Source: JBGTIS01 sp041745535 (GTDB lineage: Bacteria; Bacteroidota; Bacteroidia; Cytophagales; Cyclobacteriaceae). Taken from it: a stretch of 37,494 nt of DNA. Under the pieces are notes generated by a model. The model was given only the letters and a program-made list of their open reading frames with translations, was not told where the DNA came from and ran no database searches. The stretch is taken from contig JBGTIS010000305.1 of NCBI GenBank assembly GCA_041745535.1, forward strand, positions 1 through 37,494, read 5' to 3'. Made by a program: the position numbers and the translations under genes. This document shows, piece by piece, positions 16,947 through 25,330 of the stretch (positions are counted from its first letter, which is position 1; the number at the start of each line of letters is the position of its first letter).

Positions 16947-17399
16947 TTAGATTTTATAAGGCAAAAATTCGTCTACATCGCCGCCATATTTATGCACTTC
17001 CCGAATAATGGATGAACTGATAGCGGCATACTTTGGCGAAGTAATTAAAAAAACAGTTTCCAATTCTGTATTCAAATACCGGTTCACCTGCGAGATGCTG
17101 TTTTCATACTCAAAATCGGTAGTATTGCGCAATCCCCTCAGCAAATATTTGGCATTATACTTTTTAGCTAACGAAGCGGTAAGCTCATTGTAAGTAATTA
17201 CGTCCACTTTTTCGTTACCGGCAAATGACTGTTCAATCAGGGTTACCATCAATTCAATATCAAAATGCCGTTTTTTCTGGCTATTGTGGCCAATACTTAT
17301 AATAATTTTATCAAACAAAGATAAACCTCGAAGTACAATATCTTCGTGCCCTTTGGTAAAAGGATCAAACGAACCGGGAAACAGGGCAATGCGTTTCAT
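16947..17399 (-). CDS. coaD: Pantetheine-phosphate adenylyltransferase
   Basis: 150 residues, standard size. The nucleotidyltransferase motif is FPGSFDPFTKGHEDIV with T15 and H18 of the (T/H)xGH signature. RGLRNTTDFEYE and the ISSSIIREV phosphate loop follow. It transfers AMP from ATP to 4'-phosphopantetheine, the penultimate step of CoA synthesis. Six bases separate it from the DUF3822 gene upstream, so the two are co-transcribed, a pairing I recall as common in Bacteroidota. Confidence 0.97.
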   Translation of the reverse strand: MKRIALFPGSFDPFTKGHEDIVLRGLSLFDKIIISIGHNSQKKRHFDIELMVTLIEQSFAGNEKVDVITYNELTASLAKKYNAKYLLRGLRNTTDFEYENSISQVNRYLNTELETVFLITSPKYAAISSSIIREVHKYGGDVDEFLPYKI

Positions 17400-17405
17400 A
17401 ATTAA

Positions 17406-18293
17406 TTATTCGCATGCATAAATGTTATACGCATCGAAATACTGATAATCCTGCGCTTCGTCGAACATATAGGCGAACCGAAGATAAGCTGGTTTACCCC
17501 CGAATGATACATTTCGGACATAACGGTAAAGTTCTTCAAAATAAACTGAACTGGCCTGTGTATTTCCCCATACCAAAAGCTTGGCGGTTTCTTTGTTTAT
17601 ATCCAGTTCCTGCATGGTAGCCAGGGTGTATTTTACTATATCTTTTGGGCTTTTGTGCGCAAACCGATTGTAGTAAATAAAATTACCGCTTTGGGTAACT
17701 ATGATACTAAAATGATTGGTGTCTAAGTGTATAAATACTTCTTTGTCGGGCGAATGATCTTTATGCCGCTGTATGCCCTCAATAAGCGCGCTTCCCTGAT
17801 GCAGCACCTGCACCGAAAGAGTAGGATAAATAGACTGGATATGCGAAACAATTTTTTCTTCCGCGGCGAAAGCTGAAACCACATCCGACTGGGTATGCTT
17901 GTAATAGAAAAAACTATCCGTTTCGGGGTCAATGGTAGTACTCATTTTCAGATAATTCTCAATGTTATCTGACATAAAGATGGGCGCCGGCACCATAGTA
18001 AATTTCTGATTTTTGATGGCGAGCTTCACTGACTTCCAAAAACCAGCCATCAGTACATGATGCCCTTCAAAAAGCCTGAACAAAGCCTGATTGAGGTTAT
18101 CAGGTGAATCGGTATTCTCAAGTTGATAATCTTCCAGTAACAAACATCTGGTTTCACGGGTATCGGTTACGCAAAACTTAAAATCTTCTCTTCCTACCAG
18201 TAATGACAAGTTATAATAAGCCAGGTCATCAATACTAAAATTAGGATCTTTAATTCGTTTTACGAGCTGATGATTAAAAGCAAATTCTTCCAA
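17406..18293 (-). CDS. DUF3822 family protein
   Basis: 295 residues. The sequence contains an actin-like pattern: NHFSIIVTQSGNFIYYNRFAHKSP and LLVWGNTQASSVYFEELYRYV resemble phosphate- and adenosine-contact strands of the ASKHA fold. This matches what I know of the DUF3822 family, found next to coaD and often rsmD in Bacteroidota; rsmD is not here. Function unknown. The start at 18293 is TTG; no in-frame ATG lies close upstream. The C-terminus overlaps no neighbour and coaD starts six bases later. Confidence 0.85.
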   Translation of the reverse strand: MEEFAFNHQLVKRIKDPNFSIDDLAYYNLSLLVGREDFKFCVTDTRETRCLLLEDYQLENTDSPDNLNQALFRLFEGHHVLMAGFWKSVKLAIKNQKFTMVPAPIFMSDNIENYLKMSTTIDPETDSFFYYKHTQSDVVSAFAAEEKIVSHIQSIYPTLSVQVLHQGSALIEGIQRHKDHSPDKEVFIHLDTNHFSIIVTQSGNFIYYNRFAHKSPKDIVKYTLATMQELDINKETAKLLVWGNTQASSVYFEELYRYVRNVSFGGKPAYLRFAYMFDEAQDYQYFDAYNIYACE

Positions 18294-18354
18294 ATCGGAT
18301 GTATTTTAAAAGTTTGTGAGAAAGTTACCGGTATAATAAATTATACAAAAGCAA

Positions 18355-18386
18355 GACGTCAATGAAAAGCGATTGACGTCGTTTTT
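18355..18386. terminator. Perfect inverted repeat, terminator-like, between DUF3822 and the 18477 gene
   Basis: A nine-base-pair perfect stem GACGTCAAT/ATTGACGTC (18355-18363 with 18372-18380) encloses an eight-base loop. On the plus strand it is followed by G and five T residues; on the minus strand by TTGCTTTTG. The only gene needing a terminator here is the minus-strand one at 18477, 90 bases upstream in transcription order, for which the T tract is imperfect. A protein-binding palindrome for the DUF3822/coaD promoter is an alternative. Confidence 0.5.
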
Positions 18387-18476
18387 AAACCAGTAAATAC
18401 CTGCTGGGAAGGCCTCTCAAACAAAAACAACACAAAACCAGTACCCAAACAATAACTATACTAAAAATAATGTGTT

Positions 18477-19061
18477 CTATTCCCAGTTACCGGCAATAGT
18501 AACTTCAGTCATAGAGCCTACCCGTAATGGGCCTTTAATAGGATTTTTTCCCTTTCTTGCCGGATTTATTGGAGTAGGATCTTCGGCCATGAACACATCC
18601 ACATCCACATTTCCTTTTTTAATTTTATCGGCCTGAAGTACAAATTTCTTTTCCTTTCCTGGGGGAACAAAGGATAAATCTTCTAATTGAAATTTAGAAT
18701 AGGCAGGATTCGAGAAAAGCGAGTCCCTTACAGGAACAGAACCTAATGTATCAATTTCAATAGATACACTGTCGGCACCATAATCCAGCGTAATAATTTT
18801 TTCTCTTCTTTCAGTAAGGTAAAATTTTCCTGTATCAATAAATGAAATTAATTTGTTCCAATCGCTGGTATACCTACCATTAGCAGCCTTAAAGCCTACC
18901 TCAGCATCTCTGATCAGCATGAGTTTATCGATAATAACACTTTCAATTCGAGCGATTCTTTCTTCTTCATCAAGCTTGAATTTAATGCTGTTTACCAGAT
19001 AATAGCCGATACCGACGGCTGCTAAAACGAATACAATTGTTAAGATTTTGGTTAGTTTCAT
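18477..19061 (-). CDS. Membrane-anchored hypothetical protein (194 aa)
   Basis: I do not recognise the family. One N-terminal hydrophobic segment (residues 6-22) is followed by a charged helix and then EVGFKAANGRYTSDWNKLISFIDTG, a phrase similar in style to pilin-like proteins that have an N-terminal helix and a beta domain. The C-terminal half is beta-rich and ends MTEVTIAGNWE. Probably periplasmic with an inner-membrane anchor. It stands alone between the DUF3822 and NUDIX genes. Upstream there is a possible promoter: TTG, 20-base spacer, TTACTTTG (19102-19132, minus strand), one mismatch from the Bacteroidota consensus. Confidence 0.75.
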   Translation of the reverse strand: MKLTKILTIVFVLAAVGIGYYLVNSIKFKLDEEERIARIESVIIDKLMLIRDAEVGFKAANGRYTSDWNKLISFIDTGKFYLTERREKIITLDYGADSVSIEIDTLGSVPVRDSLFSNPAYSKFQLEDLSFVPPGKEKKFVLQADKIKKGNVDVDVFMAEDPTPINPARKGKNPIKGPLRVGSMTEVTIAGNWE

Positions 19062-19170
19062 GGGTGTTTAGGTAATTTTTCCTGCAATTATAAACATTTT
19101 ACAAAGTAAAACATAATGAAATAAAACGCCAATTTATGGATTATTTGAAGACTTCCTATATCGAGGTTTA

Positions 19171-19197
19171 TAAAAAAACTGATTTTTTTTTCAGTTT
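19171..19197 (-). terminator. Probable terminator after the 163-aa NUDIX gene
   Basis: On the minus strand, AAACTGA and TCAGTTT (19091-style arms at 19191-19197 and 19176-19182) flank an eight-A loop and run into a further T stretch (complement of 19172-19175). It lies about 40 bases after the NUDIX stop at 19236. The stem is short and AT-rich, so strength is uncertain. Confidence 0.45.
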
Positions 19198-19235
19198 CTT
19201 AATTTTATGCAAAGTAAACAGTTTTCTACGATGAA

Positions 19236-19727
19236 TTAGTTTTTAAAATAGCCTTTCATAGCAAGTATTTCATTAGGATGCTTACAAAAACTTAATATAT
19301 GGTGCAAATTATCTTTTTTTTCTTTTCTTATTTCCGCATTGCTCATAAACTTAACTTCATCGATAATCTGTTGCTGATCGTTCATTTCAGGGTCTTTTCC
19401 CTTTATTACCTGCCCGGCCTCAATGGCTACCGCGAAAAAAAGTTCGATGGCATGCAAAGGTGGTTCGTGAAATTCATACACAAACAAAAAATCTTTAACA
19501 TGAATGTGGAGCCCGGTTTCTTCTCTGAACTCCCGGATAAGGCAGCTGGGAGCTGTTTCGCCAAAATTAAGGCCACCACCAGGGGGTAACCATACATATC
19601 CGTTGTTTCCCAAGCCCAGATGTTTTACCAACAGCAGACGCTTATTCTGAATACAGATACCACAAACACGAATACGTAATTTGTGACCATAAAACTGGTT
19701 AATGATCTCATGTCCAGCGTGGGTCAT
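19236..19727 (-). CDS. NUDIX hydrolase (163 aa)
   Basis: Single NUDIX domain. The strand before the box reads RVCGICIQNKRLLLVKH, and the box GGLNFGETAPSCLIREFREETGL fits GX5EX7REUXEEXGU with every catalytic glutamate present. Substrate not predictable. It follows dusB on the same strand after 32 bases and could share its transcript. It is unrelated in architecture to the 226-residue NUDIX protein at 16254, which has an extra domain. Confidence 0.9.
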   Translation of the reverse strand: MTHAGHEIINQFYGHKLRIRVCGICIQNKRLLLVKHLGLGNNGYVWLPPGGGLNFGETAPSCLIREFREETGLHIHVKDFLFVYEFHEPPLHAIELFFAVAIEAGQVIKGKDPEMNDQQQIIDEVKFMSNAEIRKEKKDNLHHILSFCKHPNEILAMKGYFKN

Positions 19728-19759
19728 GGCGGGAAAATGTTAAACTCAAAAATTTATAG

Positions 19760-20767
19760 CTAGGTAAAAAGGGCAGGCTGCATGGATAAGTCAGTATACT
19801 GATCTCCGATTGTATCCAGAATTTCAGCAATATCAGTAACCGATTCGTTTTCTACCAGCTGGCCGCGGTAGGGTTTAATGCCCGGAATGCCCTTAAAATA
19901 ATTGGTATAGTGGCGCCGCATTTCATAAATACCTTTGCGCTCGCCTTTCCACTTAACAGAAAAAGCAAGATGCGCTTTGGCAATCGCTACCCGTTCCTTA
20001 ATAGTAGGCGGCAATAATTTTTCGCCAGTTGCCAGAAAATGTTTAATCTCATTAAAAATCCACGGATAGCCAATGGCTGCCCGCCCGATCATAATGCCAT
20101 CAACGCCATATTTTTGCCGGTATGCTAGTGCCTTTTCCGGTGAATCGATATCGCCATTACCAAAAATAGGAATATGGATGTCAGGATGATTTTTTACATC
20201 CGCGATAGGGTGCCAGTTGGCTTCACCTTTATACATCTGCTTGCGCGTTCGGCCATGAATGGTAAGTGCCTGAATACCTACATCCTGTAACCGCTTGGCT
20301 ACTTCCAGAATTTTAATGGTGTTTTCGTCCCAGCCCAACCGGGTTTTTACGGTTACAGGCAATTTTACATTATCTACAATTTCTTTGGTCATGGCCTGCA
20401 TTTTGGGCAAATCCAGCAAAATACCAGCACCAGCTCCTTTGCAGGCTACTTTTTTTACCGGGCAACCATAGTTAATATCTATTATTTCGGGTCGGGCTTC
20501 TTCGGCAATAGCCGCGGCTTCGCGCATCGATTCAATTTTGTCGCCAAAAATCTGAATCCCAATGGGGCGTTCATAGTCGTAAATATCCAGTTTCTGAACG
20601 CTTTTGGCTGCATCTCTGATCAGCCCTTCAGCAGAAATAAACTCAGTATACATCAGGTCGGCCCCCTGTTGTTTGCATACCGCCCTGAAAGGCGGATCAC
20701 TTACATCTTCCATAGGAGCCAGTAAAATTGGAAATTCCCCTAATTCCAGATTTGCTATTCGTACCAA
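19760..20767 (-). CDS. dusB: tRNA-dihydrouridine synthase
   Basis: FMN enzyme that reduces uridine in the tRNA D-loop. Signature blocks: ILLAPMEDVSDPPFR, INYGCPVKKVACKGAGAGIL (catalytic Cys in ACKGAG), TVKTRLGW, TIHGRTR, and GNGDI for FMN phosphate. I place the start at TTG 20767 (LVRIANLELGEFPILLAP), giving 335 residues, the family's usual length. The frame is open to an ATG at 20899, but that extension is hydrophobic, unlike Dus proteins, and lies upstream of a TATCTTTG promoter box (20811-20818), so it would not be transcribed from it. Confidence 0.93.
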   Translation of the reverse strand: MVRIANLELGEFPILLAPMEDVSDPPFRAVCKQQGADLMYTEFISAEGLIRDAAKSVQKLDIYDYERPIGIQIFGDKIESMREAAAIAEEARPEIIDINYGCPVKKVACKGAGAGILLDLPKMQAMTKEIVDNVKLPVTVKTRLGWDENTIKILEVAKRLQDVGIQALTIHGRTRKQMYKGEANWHPIADVKNHPDIHIPIFGNGDIDSPEKALAYRQKYGVDGIMIGRAAIGYPWIFNEIKHFLATGEKLLPPTIKERVAIAKAHLAFSVKWKGERKGIYEMRRHYTNYFKGIPGIKPYRGQLVENESVTDIAEILDTIGDQYTDLSMQPALFT

Positions 20768-20810
20768 ATTAATTCGATTTAGTTTACTACCATACCACAA
20801 TATACAGGCG

Positions 20811-20818
20811 CAAAGATA
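20811..20818 (-). promoter_or_regulatory. Bacteroidota -7 promoter element for dusB
   Basis: TATCTTTG on the minus strand matches TAnnTTTG exactly and lies 44 bases upstream of the proposed TTG start of dusB. No clear TTG -33 element is seen at the usual 19-23-base distance. Confidence 0.5.
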
Positions 20819-21008
20819 ATACTGGGCGGCATGGAAAGAAATTAATAACCAAAGCATTTTGTTGCCCGGAATTTTCCTGGTTTTATTTCTTATTACCAAT
20901 TTTAACTATTTGTGGCAAGGCGACCTTATCAGACGCAACTTTAACAAGTATGTAAAGGTTATTGTATTGTATTCGCAACATTTACTTATTTTAATCTATT
21001 TTAGCGGC

Positions 21009-21956
21009 ATGAATAGTATTGAAACTGAATATCAGGTGGAAAAAAAGCGCGGTCCGGGTTCCTCCCTATTGTTTTTAGTATTTATGGTATTATGTGGCCT
21101 GTTTGTAGGGCAATTTGTAGGCGTGGTTGTCATTATGATGGTTTCCGGCCAGAGTATAGAGAGTTTAGCGCCGGTGCTAGCCGACCCTTTATCACAACCT
21201 GATGTCAAAAATTATTTGTTTATATTACAGGGAGTGAGTGTGGTTTTTGGTTTTATCCTAGCCCCGATTCTTCATCAGCTTATTATTGATAAAACACAGC
21301 CATCTACCCTGTTTCATACCAAAAACCTGAAATTGATTCCCATCCTGGTAGTAGGGTTCATTGCCCTGACCATGATGGTGGCCAATTCAGCCGTAATTGA
21401 ATGGAACATGGCAGTTGATTATAGTTGGCTTTCTCCGGGTTTTGAAGAATGGGCCAAAGTGAAGGAAACGGAGTTGCGGGAACTTACTGAATTTCTCACC
21501 ACCTTTGATAGTTTTGGTAGTTTTATAGCCGGATTTTTTATTATCGCTATCTTACCCGCTATTGGCGAAGAGTATGTATTCAGAGGGTTATTACAACCAA
21601 AGTTGCAGAATCTTACGGGTAACCATCATATGGCTATCTGGCTCACAGCTTTTATTTTTAGTGCCATACATCTGCAGTTTTATGGGTTTGTTCCCCGCAT
21701 GCTACTAGGCGGATTATTCGGATATCTTTATTTTTGGTCGGGGAACTTATTGTATCCAATGATCGCTCATTTTGTCAACAATGGTTTTACCGTGCTGATG
21801 ATGTATATGTTTCAGCAAAAAATGACTGATTTTGATGTTGACGCAACTGAAAGCGTGCCCACTACTACGGTACTTTTAACTTTATTGGTAGGCGTAGGGC
21901 TGGTAATTTATTTCAGAAATTTTTTCAGAAAACCAGTGATACAGGATGCTGGGTAA
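21009..21956 (+). CDS. CPBP (Abi/CAAX) family intramembrane metalloprotease
   Basis: Start at ATG 21009 (MNSIETEYQ), giving 315 residues; the frame is open 50 codons further up, but that part overlaps the dusB promoter and is not typical. About eight membrane segments are visible. CPBP motif 1 is IGEEYVFRG (EExxxR), motif 2 is AIHLQFYGFVPRMLLGGLFGY (H, then the FxxG-type helix) and motif 3 is PMIAHFVNN (HxxxN). These give a full Glu/His active site. Members process prenylated or other membrane proteins or act in immunity to peptides; the Bacteroidota members are uncharacterised. It overlaps DUF2007 by 11 bases, and cdsA follows. Confidence 0.9.
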   Translation: MNSIETEYQVEKKRGPGSSLLFLVFMVLCGLFVGQFVGVVVIMMVSGQSIESLAPVLADPLSQPDVKNYLFILQGVSVVFGFILAPILHQLIIDKTQPSTLFHTKNLKLIPILVVGFIALTMMVANSAVIEWNMAVDYSWLSPGFEEWAKVKETELRELTEFLTTFDSFGSFIAGFFIIAILPAIGEEYVFRGLLQPKLQNLTGNHHMAIWLTAFIFSAIHLQFYGFVPRMLLGGLFGYLYFWSGNLLYPMIAHFVNNGFTVLMMYMFQQKMTDFDVDATESVPTTTVLLTLLVGVGLVIYFRNFFRKPVIQDAG

Positions 21957-22155
21957 TTGGCAAAAAGTTTACAGCACCTATTACAATTACCGGGCAGAAA
22001 TTATTAAATCGGTGCTAGAAGATCAGGCCATCCAATCTGTAATCATCAACAAGCAGGATACTTCTTATCAGATTGGGCAGGTAGAAGTGTATGTAACGCC
22101 TGAAAATGTATTGAGTGCTATTAAAATTATTGAGGATGATATCCAATTTGAGTAA
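21946..22155 (+). CDS. DUF2007 family protein
   Basis: 69 residues with the compact alpha/beta pattern of the DUF2007 ('putative signal transducing protein') family: YSTYYNYRAEIIKSVLEDQAIQSVIINKQD, then VEVYVTPENVLSAIKII. The fold is PII/ACT-like in size; function unknown. It starts inside the end of the CPBP gene and ends inside the start of cdsA, indicating translational coupling of the three. Confidence 0.88.
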   Translation: MLGNWQKVYSTYYNYRAEIIKSVLEDQAIQSVIINKQDTSYQIGQVEVYVTPENVLSAIKIIEDDIQFE

Positions 22156-22966
22156 ATACAATAATCTTACGCAACGTGTTATCGCGGCAATTTTTGGAAT
22201 TGTGCTAATTGTTTTGGCGGTGTACATTAGCGAGTGGACTTACTTTGCCCTTTTCCTGTGCATCTGCATTTTAACGCAGCTTGAATTTTATAAGCTTTTG
22301 GGGTTAGATGGTATGCTGCCTTTAAAATATAATGGTGTAATGGTGGGCTGCCTGCTTTTCTGTATTAGTTTCCTGGTAGAAAAAGGATTGCTTCCTCATA
22401 CGTATTATCTGCTGGTTTTCCCTGCTGTAGCCAGCATATTTTTTATTAAACTGTATAAAAAAGCCGACGCCAAACCTTTTACCAACATTGCCTATACCAT
22501 TTGCGGAATATTTTACGTAGCGGTACCTTTTGCCATGCTCAATCTTACCGTTTTTTCCACTGGCGTTTATAGTTATCAAATTGCGCTTGGGTGCTTATTT
22601 CTTTTCTGGGCCAGCGACACAGGCGCTTATTTTTCTGGTGTGCGATTTGGGAAAACCCAGCTTTTCGCGCGTATTTCACCTAAAAAATCGTGGGAAGGCA
22701 GCATTGGCGGCGCTATTACCGCCCTAATTACCGCTTTAGTTTTATCTTATAATTATCACGATCTGCATCCCTGGCAGTGGCTGGTAGTGGGAGGTATTAT
22801 TGTAATTACAGGTACGTATGGCGATTTGGTTGAATCCTTATTTAAGCGAGGCATTGCTATTAAAGATTCAGGCAAGGTTATTCCCGGTCATGGCGGGTTT
22901 CTGGATCGTTTCGATGGGCTTCTGCTTTCTTCACATTTTATCATGGTTTTTTTAAAATTCTTTTGA
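22136..22966 (+). CDS. cdsA: Phosphatidate cytidylyltransferase
   Basis: Multi-pass membrane enzyme of about 276 residues making CDP-diacylglycerol from phosphatidate and CTP. The signature near the C-terminus is complete: SPKKSWEGSIGGA, then GDLVESLFKRGIAIKDSGKVIPGHGGFLDRFDG. The start is ambiguous: GTG 22115, ATG 22136 (MISNLSKYNNLTQRV) or TTG 22148 are all in frame. I use 22136, which overlaps DUF2007 by 20 bases. psd, another phospholipid gene, lies 1.6 kb downstream. Confidence 0.93.
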   Translation: MISNLSKYNNLTQRVIAAIFGIVLIVLAVYISEWTYFALFLCICILTQLEFYKLLGLDGMLPLKYNGVMVGCLLFCISFLVEKGLLPHTYYLLVFPAVASIFFIKLYKKADAKPFTNIAYTICGIFYVAVPFAMLNLTVFSTGVYSYQIALGCLFLFWASDTGAYFSGVRFGKTQLFARISPKKSWEGSIGGAITALITALVLSYNYHDLHPWQWLVVGGIIVITGTYGDLVESLFKRGIAIKDSGKVIPGHGGFLDRFDGLLLSSHFIMVFLKFF

Positions 22967-23165
22967 TTTCCTTGTACATGCCCCAGTAAAGCAAGAATTT
23001 TGGATTATAATTTGTGGCTTGCAAGATTATGCGTGTTTTTCAAGTAAAAGCTTCTCAGAAATTTAATAAGTTAGCTCTCCATTTTTTATGTAAGCATTCC
23101 AGATACTTTTTCCTGAAAATATCTGTTGAATTATTAACATCAATAACCCAAAATTTTAAATATTT

Positions 23166-24443
23166 ATGTCTTATTACGTTGAACCGGCTCCCATAAAGGA
23201 TAAAGAAAATCCGTTCGAGTCTATGATGTCCCGATTCCATATAGCTTCGCAGGTGTTGGGCATAAACGAAGAAATCTATAGTGTATTAAAAAACCCGGTG
23301 AAACAGGTAATTGTATCACTGCCCATCACCATGGACGATGGTTCCATACAGGTTTTTGAGGGGTACCGGGTAATCCATTCTAATATTTTAGGCCCGTCCA
23401 AAGGTGGTATTCGCTACGATATGAATGTGAACCTTGATGAGGTAAAAGCGTTGGCCGCCTGGATGACCTGGAAATGCGCGGTGGTAGATATTCCTTATGG
23501 TGGTGCCAAAGGAGGTATCCGCTGTAATCCCCGGCAAATGTCGGCGGGCGAAATCGAACGCTTAACACGTGCGTATACCCAGGAAATGCTGCATATATTT
23601 GGCCCAGATCGCGATATTCCAGCTCCTGACATGGGAACCGGCCCCAGAGAAATGGCCTGGCTGATGGATGAATACTCGCGTGCGCAGGGAATGACGGTAC
23701 ACGCTGTGGTTACGGGAAAACCTTTGGTATTGGGCGGCTCACTGGGCCGTTCGGAAGCGACAGGCCGGGGCGTAATGGTTTCGGCTTTTGCCGCCATGGA
23801 AAAATTAAAAATTAATCCGTATGGCGCACGGTGTGCTGTACAGGGTTTTGGCAATGTGGGTTCCTATGCTGCCTTATTACTGGAAGAACGGGGTTGTAAA
23901 ATAGTAGCTATTAGTGACATCACCGGAGCCTATTACAACGAAAAAGGTATTGATATCAAAGAAGCCTTAGCCTATCGCGATACCAATGGAGGTAATTTAC
24001 TCGGCTACCGCGATGCTACTCGTATTAGTGGCACTGAACTGTTAACCCTGGATGTAGATGTGCTGGTGCCGGCTGCTATGGAAGACGTAATTACCATCCA
24101 CAATGCCGATAATATTAAAGCCAGACTCATTGTAGAAGGTGCCAACGGCCCTACTTCCGCTAAAGCCGATGACATTATTAATGCAAAAGGAATTCTGGTT
24201 GTACCCGATATTCTGGCTAACGCAGGCGGGGTTACGGTATCTTATTTTGAGTGGGTACAAAACCGGCTTGGCTACAAATGGACCAGCGAACGGGTAAACA
24301 GAAGGTCGGACCGGGTAATGAAAGATGCTTTTGATAAAGTGTATCAAACTGCTATCCGGTATGAGGTATCGATGAGAATTGCTGCTTACATTGTAGCTAT
24401 TGATAAGGTAGCGAACACCTATAAATACAGAGGAGGGTTTTAA
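23166..24443 (+). CDS. Glu/Leu/Phe/Val dehydrogenase (glutamate dehydrogenase type)
   Basis: 425 residues, hexameric GDH size. The substrate loop GGAKGGIRCNP holds the catalytic Lys region, PAPDMGTGPREMAWLMDEY is the second active-site block, and the Rossmann motif is VQGFGNVGSYAALLL. The C-terminal NAGGVTVSYFEWVQN is typical of NAD-type glutamate dehydrogenases. It interconverts glutamate and 2-oxoglutarate plus ammonia. The 199-base gap after cdsA holds no gene. A hairpin at the 3' end suggests it is a monocistronic unit. Confidence 0.93.
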   Translation: MSYYVEPAPIKDKENPFESMMSRFHIASQVLGINEEIYSVLKNPVKQVIVSLPITMDDGSIQVFEGYRVIHSNILGPSKGGIRYDMNVNLDEVKALAAWMTWKCAVVDIPYGGAKGGIRCNPRQMSAGEIERLTRAYTQEMLHIFGPDRDIPAPDMGTGPREMAWLMDEYSRAQGMTVHAVVTGKPLVLGGSLGRSEATGRGVMVSAFAAMEKLKINPYGARCAVQGFGNVGSYAALLLEERGCKIVAISDITGAYYNEKGIDIKEALAYRDTNGGNLLGYRDATRISGTELLTLDVDVLVPAAMEDVITIHNADNIKARLIVEGANGPTSAKADDIINAKGILVVPDILANAGGVTVSYFEWVQNRLGYKWTSERVNRRSDRVMKDAFDKVYQTAIRYEVSMRIAAYIVAIDKVANTYKYRGGF

Positions 24444-24468
24444 AAAATCCTTCCTCTTATACTTTTTT
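24429..24468 (+). terminator. Possible terminator at the end of the dehydrogenase gene
   Basis: AGAGGAGG (24429-24436) pairs with CCTTCCTCT (24449-24457) with one bulge, the stop codon lying in the loop; five bases later comes TTTTTT (24463-24468). The spacing of the T tract is looser than usual. Confidence 0.45.
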
Positions 24469-24524
24469 GTTTCTACTTTTATATTTTAGCGAAAAATTCC
24501 TGATTCGCGCCCTAAATACCTCAA

Positions 24525-25193
24525 ATGAAAATCCATAAGGAAGGCCGTATATTGTTACTTGTTTTGTTGGTTTTACTAGCCGGAATCAATGGAGTAATTT
24601 ATTACTTTTTCCCCGACCGACTAACCCTGCAGGGGATTACTGTTATAATTAGCAGTATGCTCTATTTAGCGATTCTCCAATTCTTCAGAAGCCCCAGGAT
24701 CCGAATTGCCAGTCATGAAAAGCACGTATTGGCACCTGCCGATGGAAAAGTGGTGGTGATTGAAAGGGTGAAGGAAACCGAATACTTTAAAGGCGAAAGA
24801 ACTCAGATTTCCGTGTTCATGTCGCCGGTGAATGTTCATAGTAACCGAAACCCTGTTTCCGGTGTTATCAAATATTTTGAATACCATGCCGGCAAATACC
24901 TGGTTGCCTGGCATCCTAAATCCTCAGCTTTGAATGAACGCACCACCATTGTGGTAGAACGTCCGGATGGCATTGAAGTAATGATCCGCCAAATTGCAGG
25001 GGCACTGGCCCGACGCATTAAAATTTATGTAAAAGAAGGCGACGTGATTACGCAGGGAGAAGAATTTGGGTTCATTAAATTTGGTTCAAGGGTAGATGTG
25101 ATTTTACCGGTTGAGGCCGAAGTAAAAGTTACCGTTGGCGATAAAACCAAAGCAGGCGTAACTGTACTGGCTGAGTTGCCCGAATTACAGTAA
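24525..25193 (+). CDS. psd: Phosphatidylserine decarboxylase (short form)
   Basis: 222 residues, the short archaeal/Bacteroidota-type proenzyme. Two hydrophobic segments (about 9-27 and 33-50) anchor it. The conserved blocks are APADGKVV, SVFMSPVNVHSNRNPV and, near the C-terminus, FIKFGSRVDVILP. There the Gly-Ser pair is the self-cleavage site that makes the pyruvoyl group. It converts phosphatidylserine to phosphatidylethanolamine. Ends in front of the structured GC-richer element at 25239. Confidence 0.93.
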   Translation: MKIHKEGRILLLVLLVLLAGINGVIYYFFPDRLTLQGITVIISSMLYLAILQFFRSPRIRIASHEKHVLAPADGKVVVIERVKETEYFKGERTQISVFMSPVNVHSNRNPVSGVIKYFEYHAGKYLVAWHPKSSALNERTTIVVERPDGIEVMIRQIAGALARRIKIYVKEGDVITQGEEFGFIKFGSRVDVILPVEAEVKVTVGDKTKAGVTVLAELPELQ

Positions 25194-25238
25194 TTGTGCG
25201 GGTTACCCTATTGAAATAATATTATTTTAGTAAAGAAA

Positions 25239-25302
25239 GGTCAGCAGTGGGAAGCCCGGAGGTCGAAGTTTTTCCCTTCCAACCGCTAGACGGTCCTGCT
25301 CC
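25239..25302. other. Unexplained GC-rich structured intergenic element
   Basis: Between the convergent ends of psd and the anti-sigma pseudogene lies a block of about 65-80 bases much richer in G+C than its surroundings. AGCAG (25243-25247) can pair with CTGCT (25296-25300). Inside, GTGGGAAG (25247-25254) pairs with CTTCCAAC (25276-25283) with one mismatch, and CCG-CTAGA-CGG (25283-25293) forms a small hairpin. This is a Y-shaped fold on either strand. It is not a tRNA and I see no second copy in the window. It may be a dispersed intergenic repeat or a small RNA. Confidence 0.35.
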
Positions 25303-25330
25303 AACTTTGAGATTCCAGCCTTATTACAAA

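Noticed and set aside
25239..25302. A tRNA on the minus strand, suggested by a CGTCTAGCGGTT stretch like a D-arm
   Set aside because: No acceptor stem, no anticodon arm of proper length and no TTCGA-type T-loop at the right distance.
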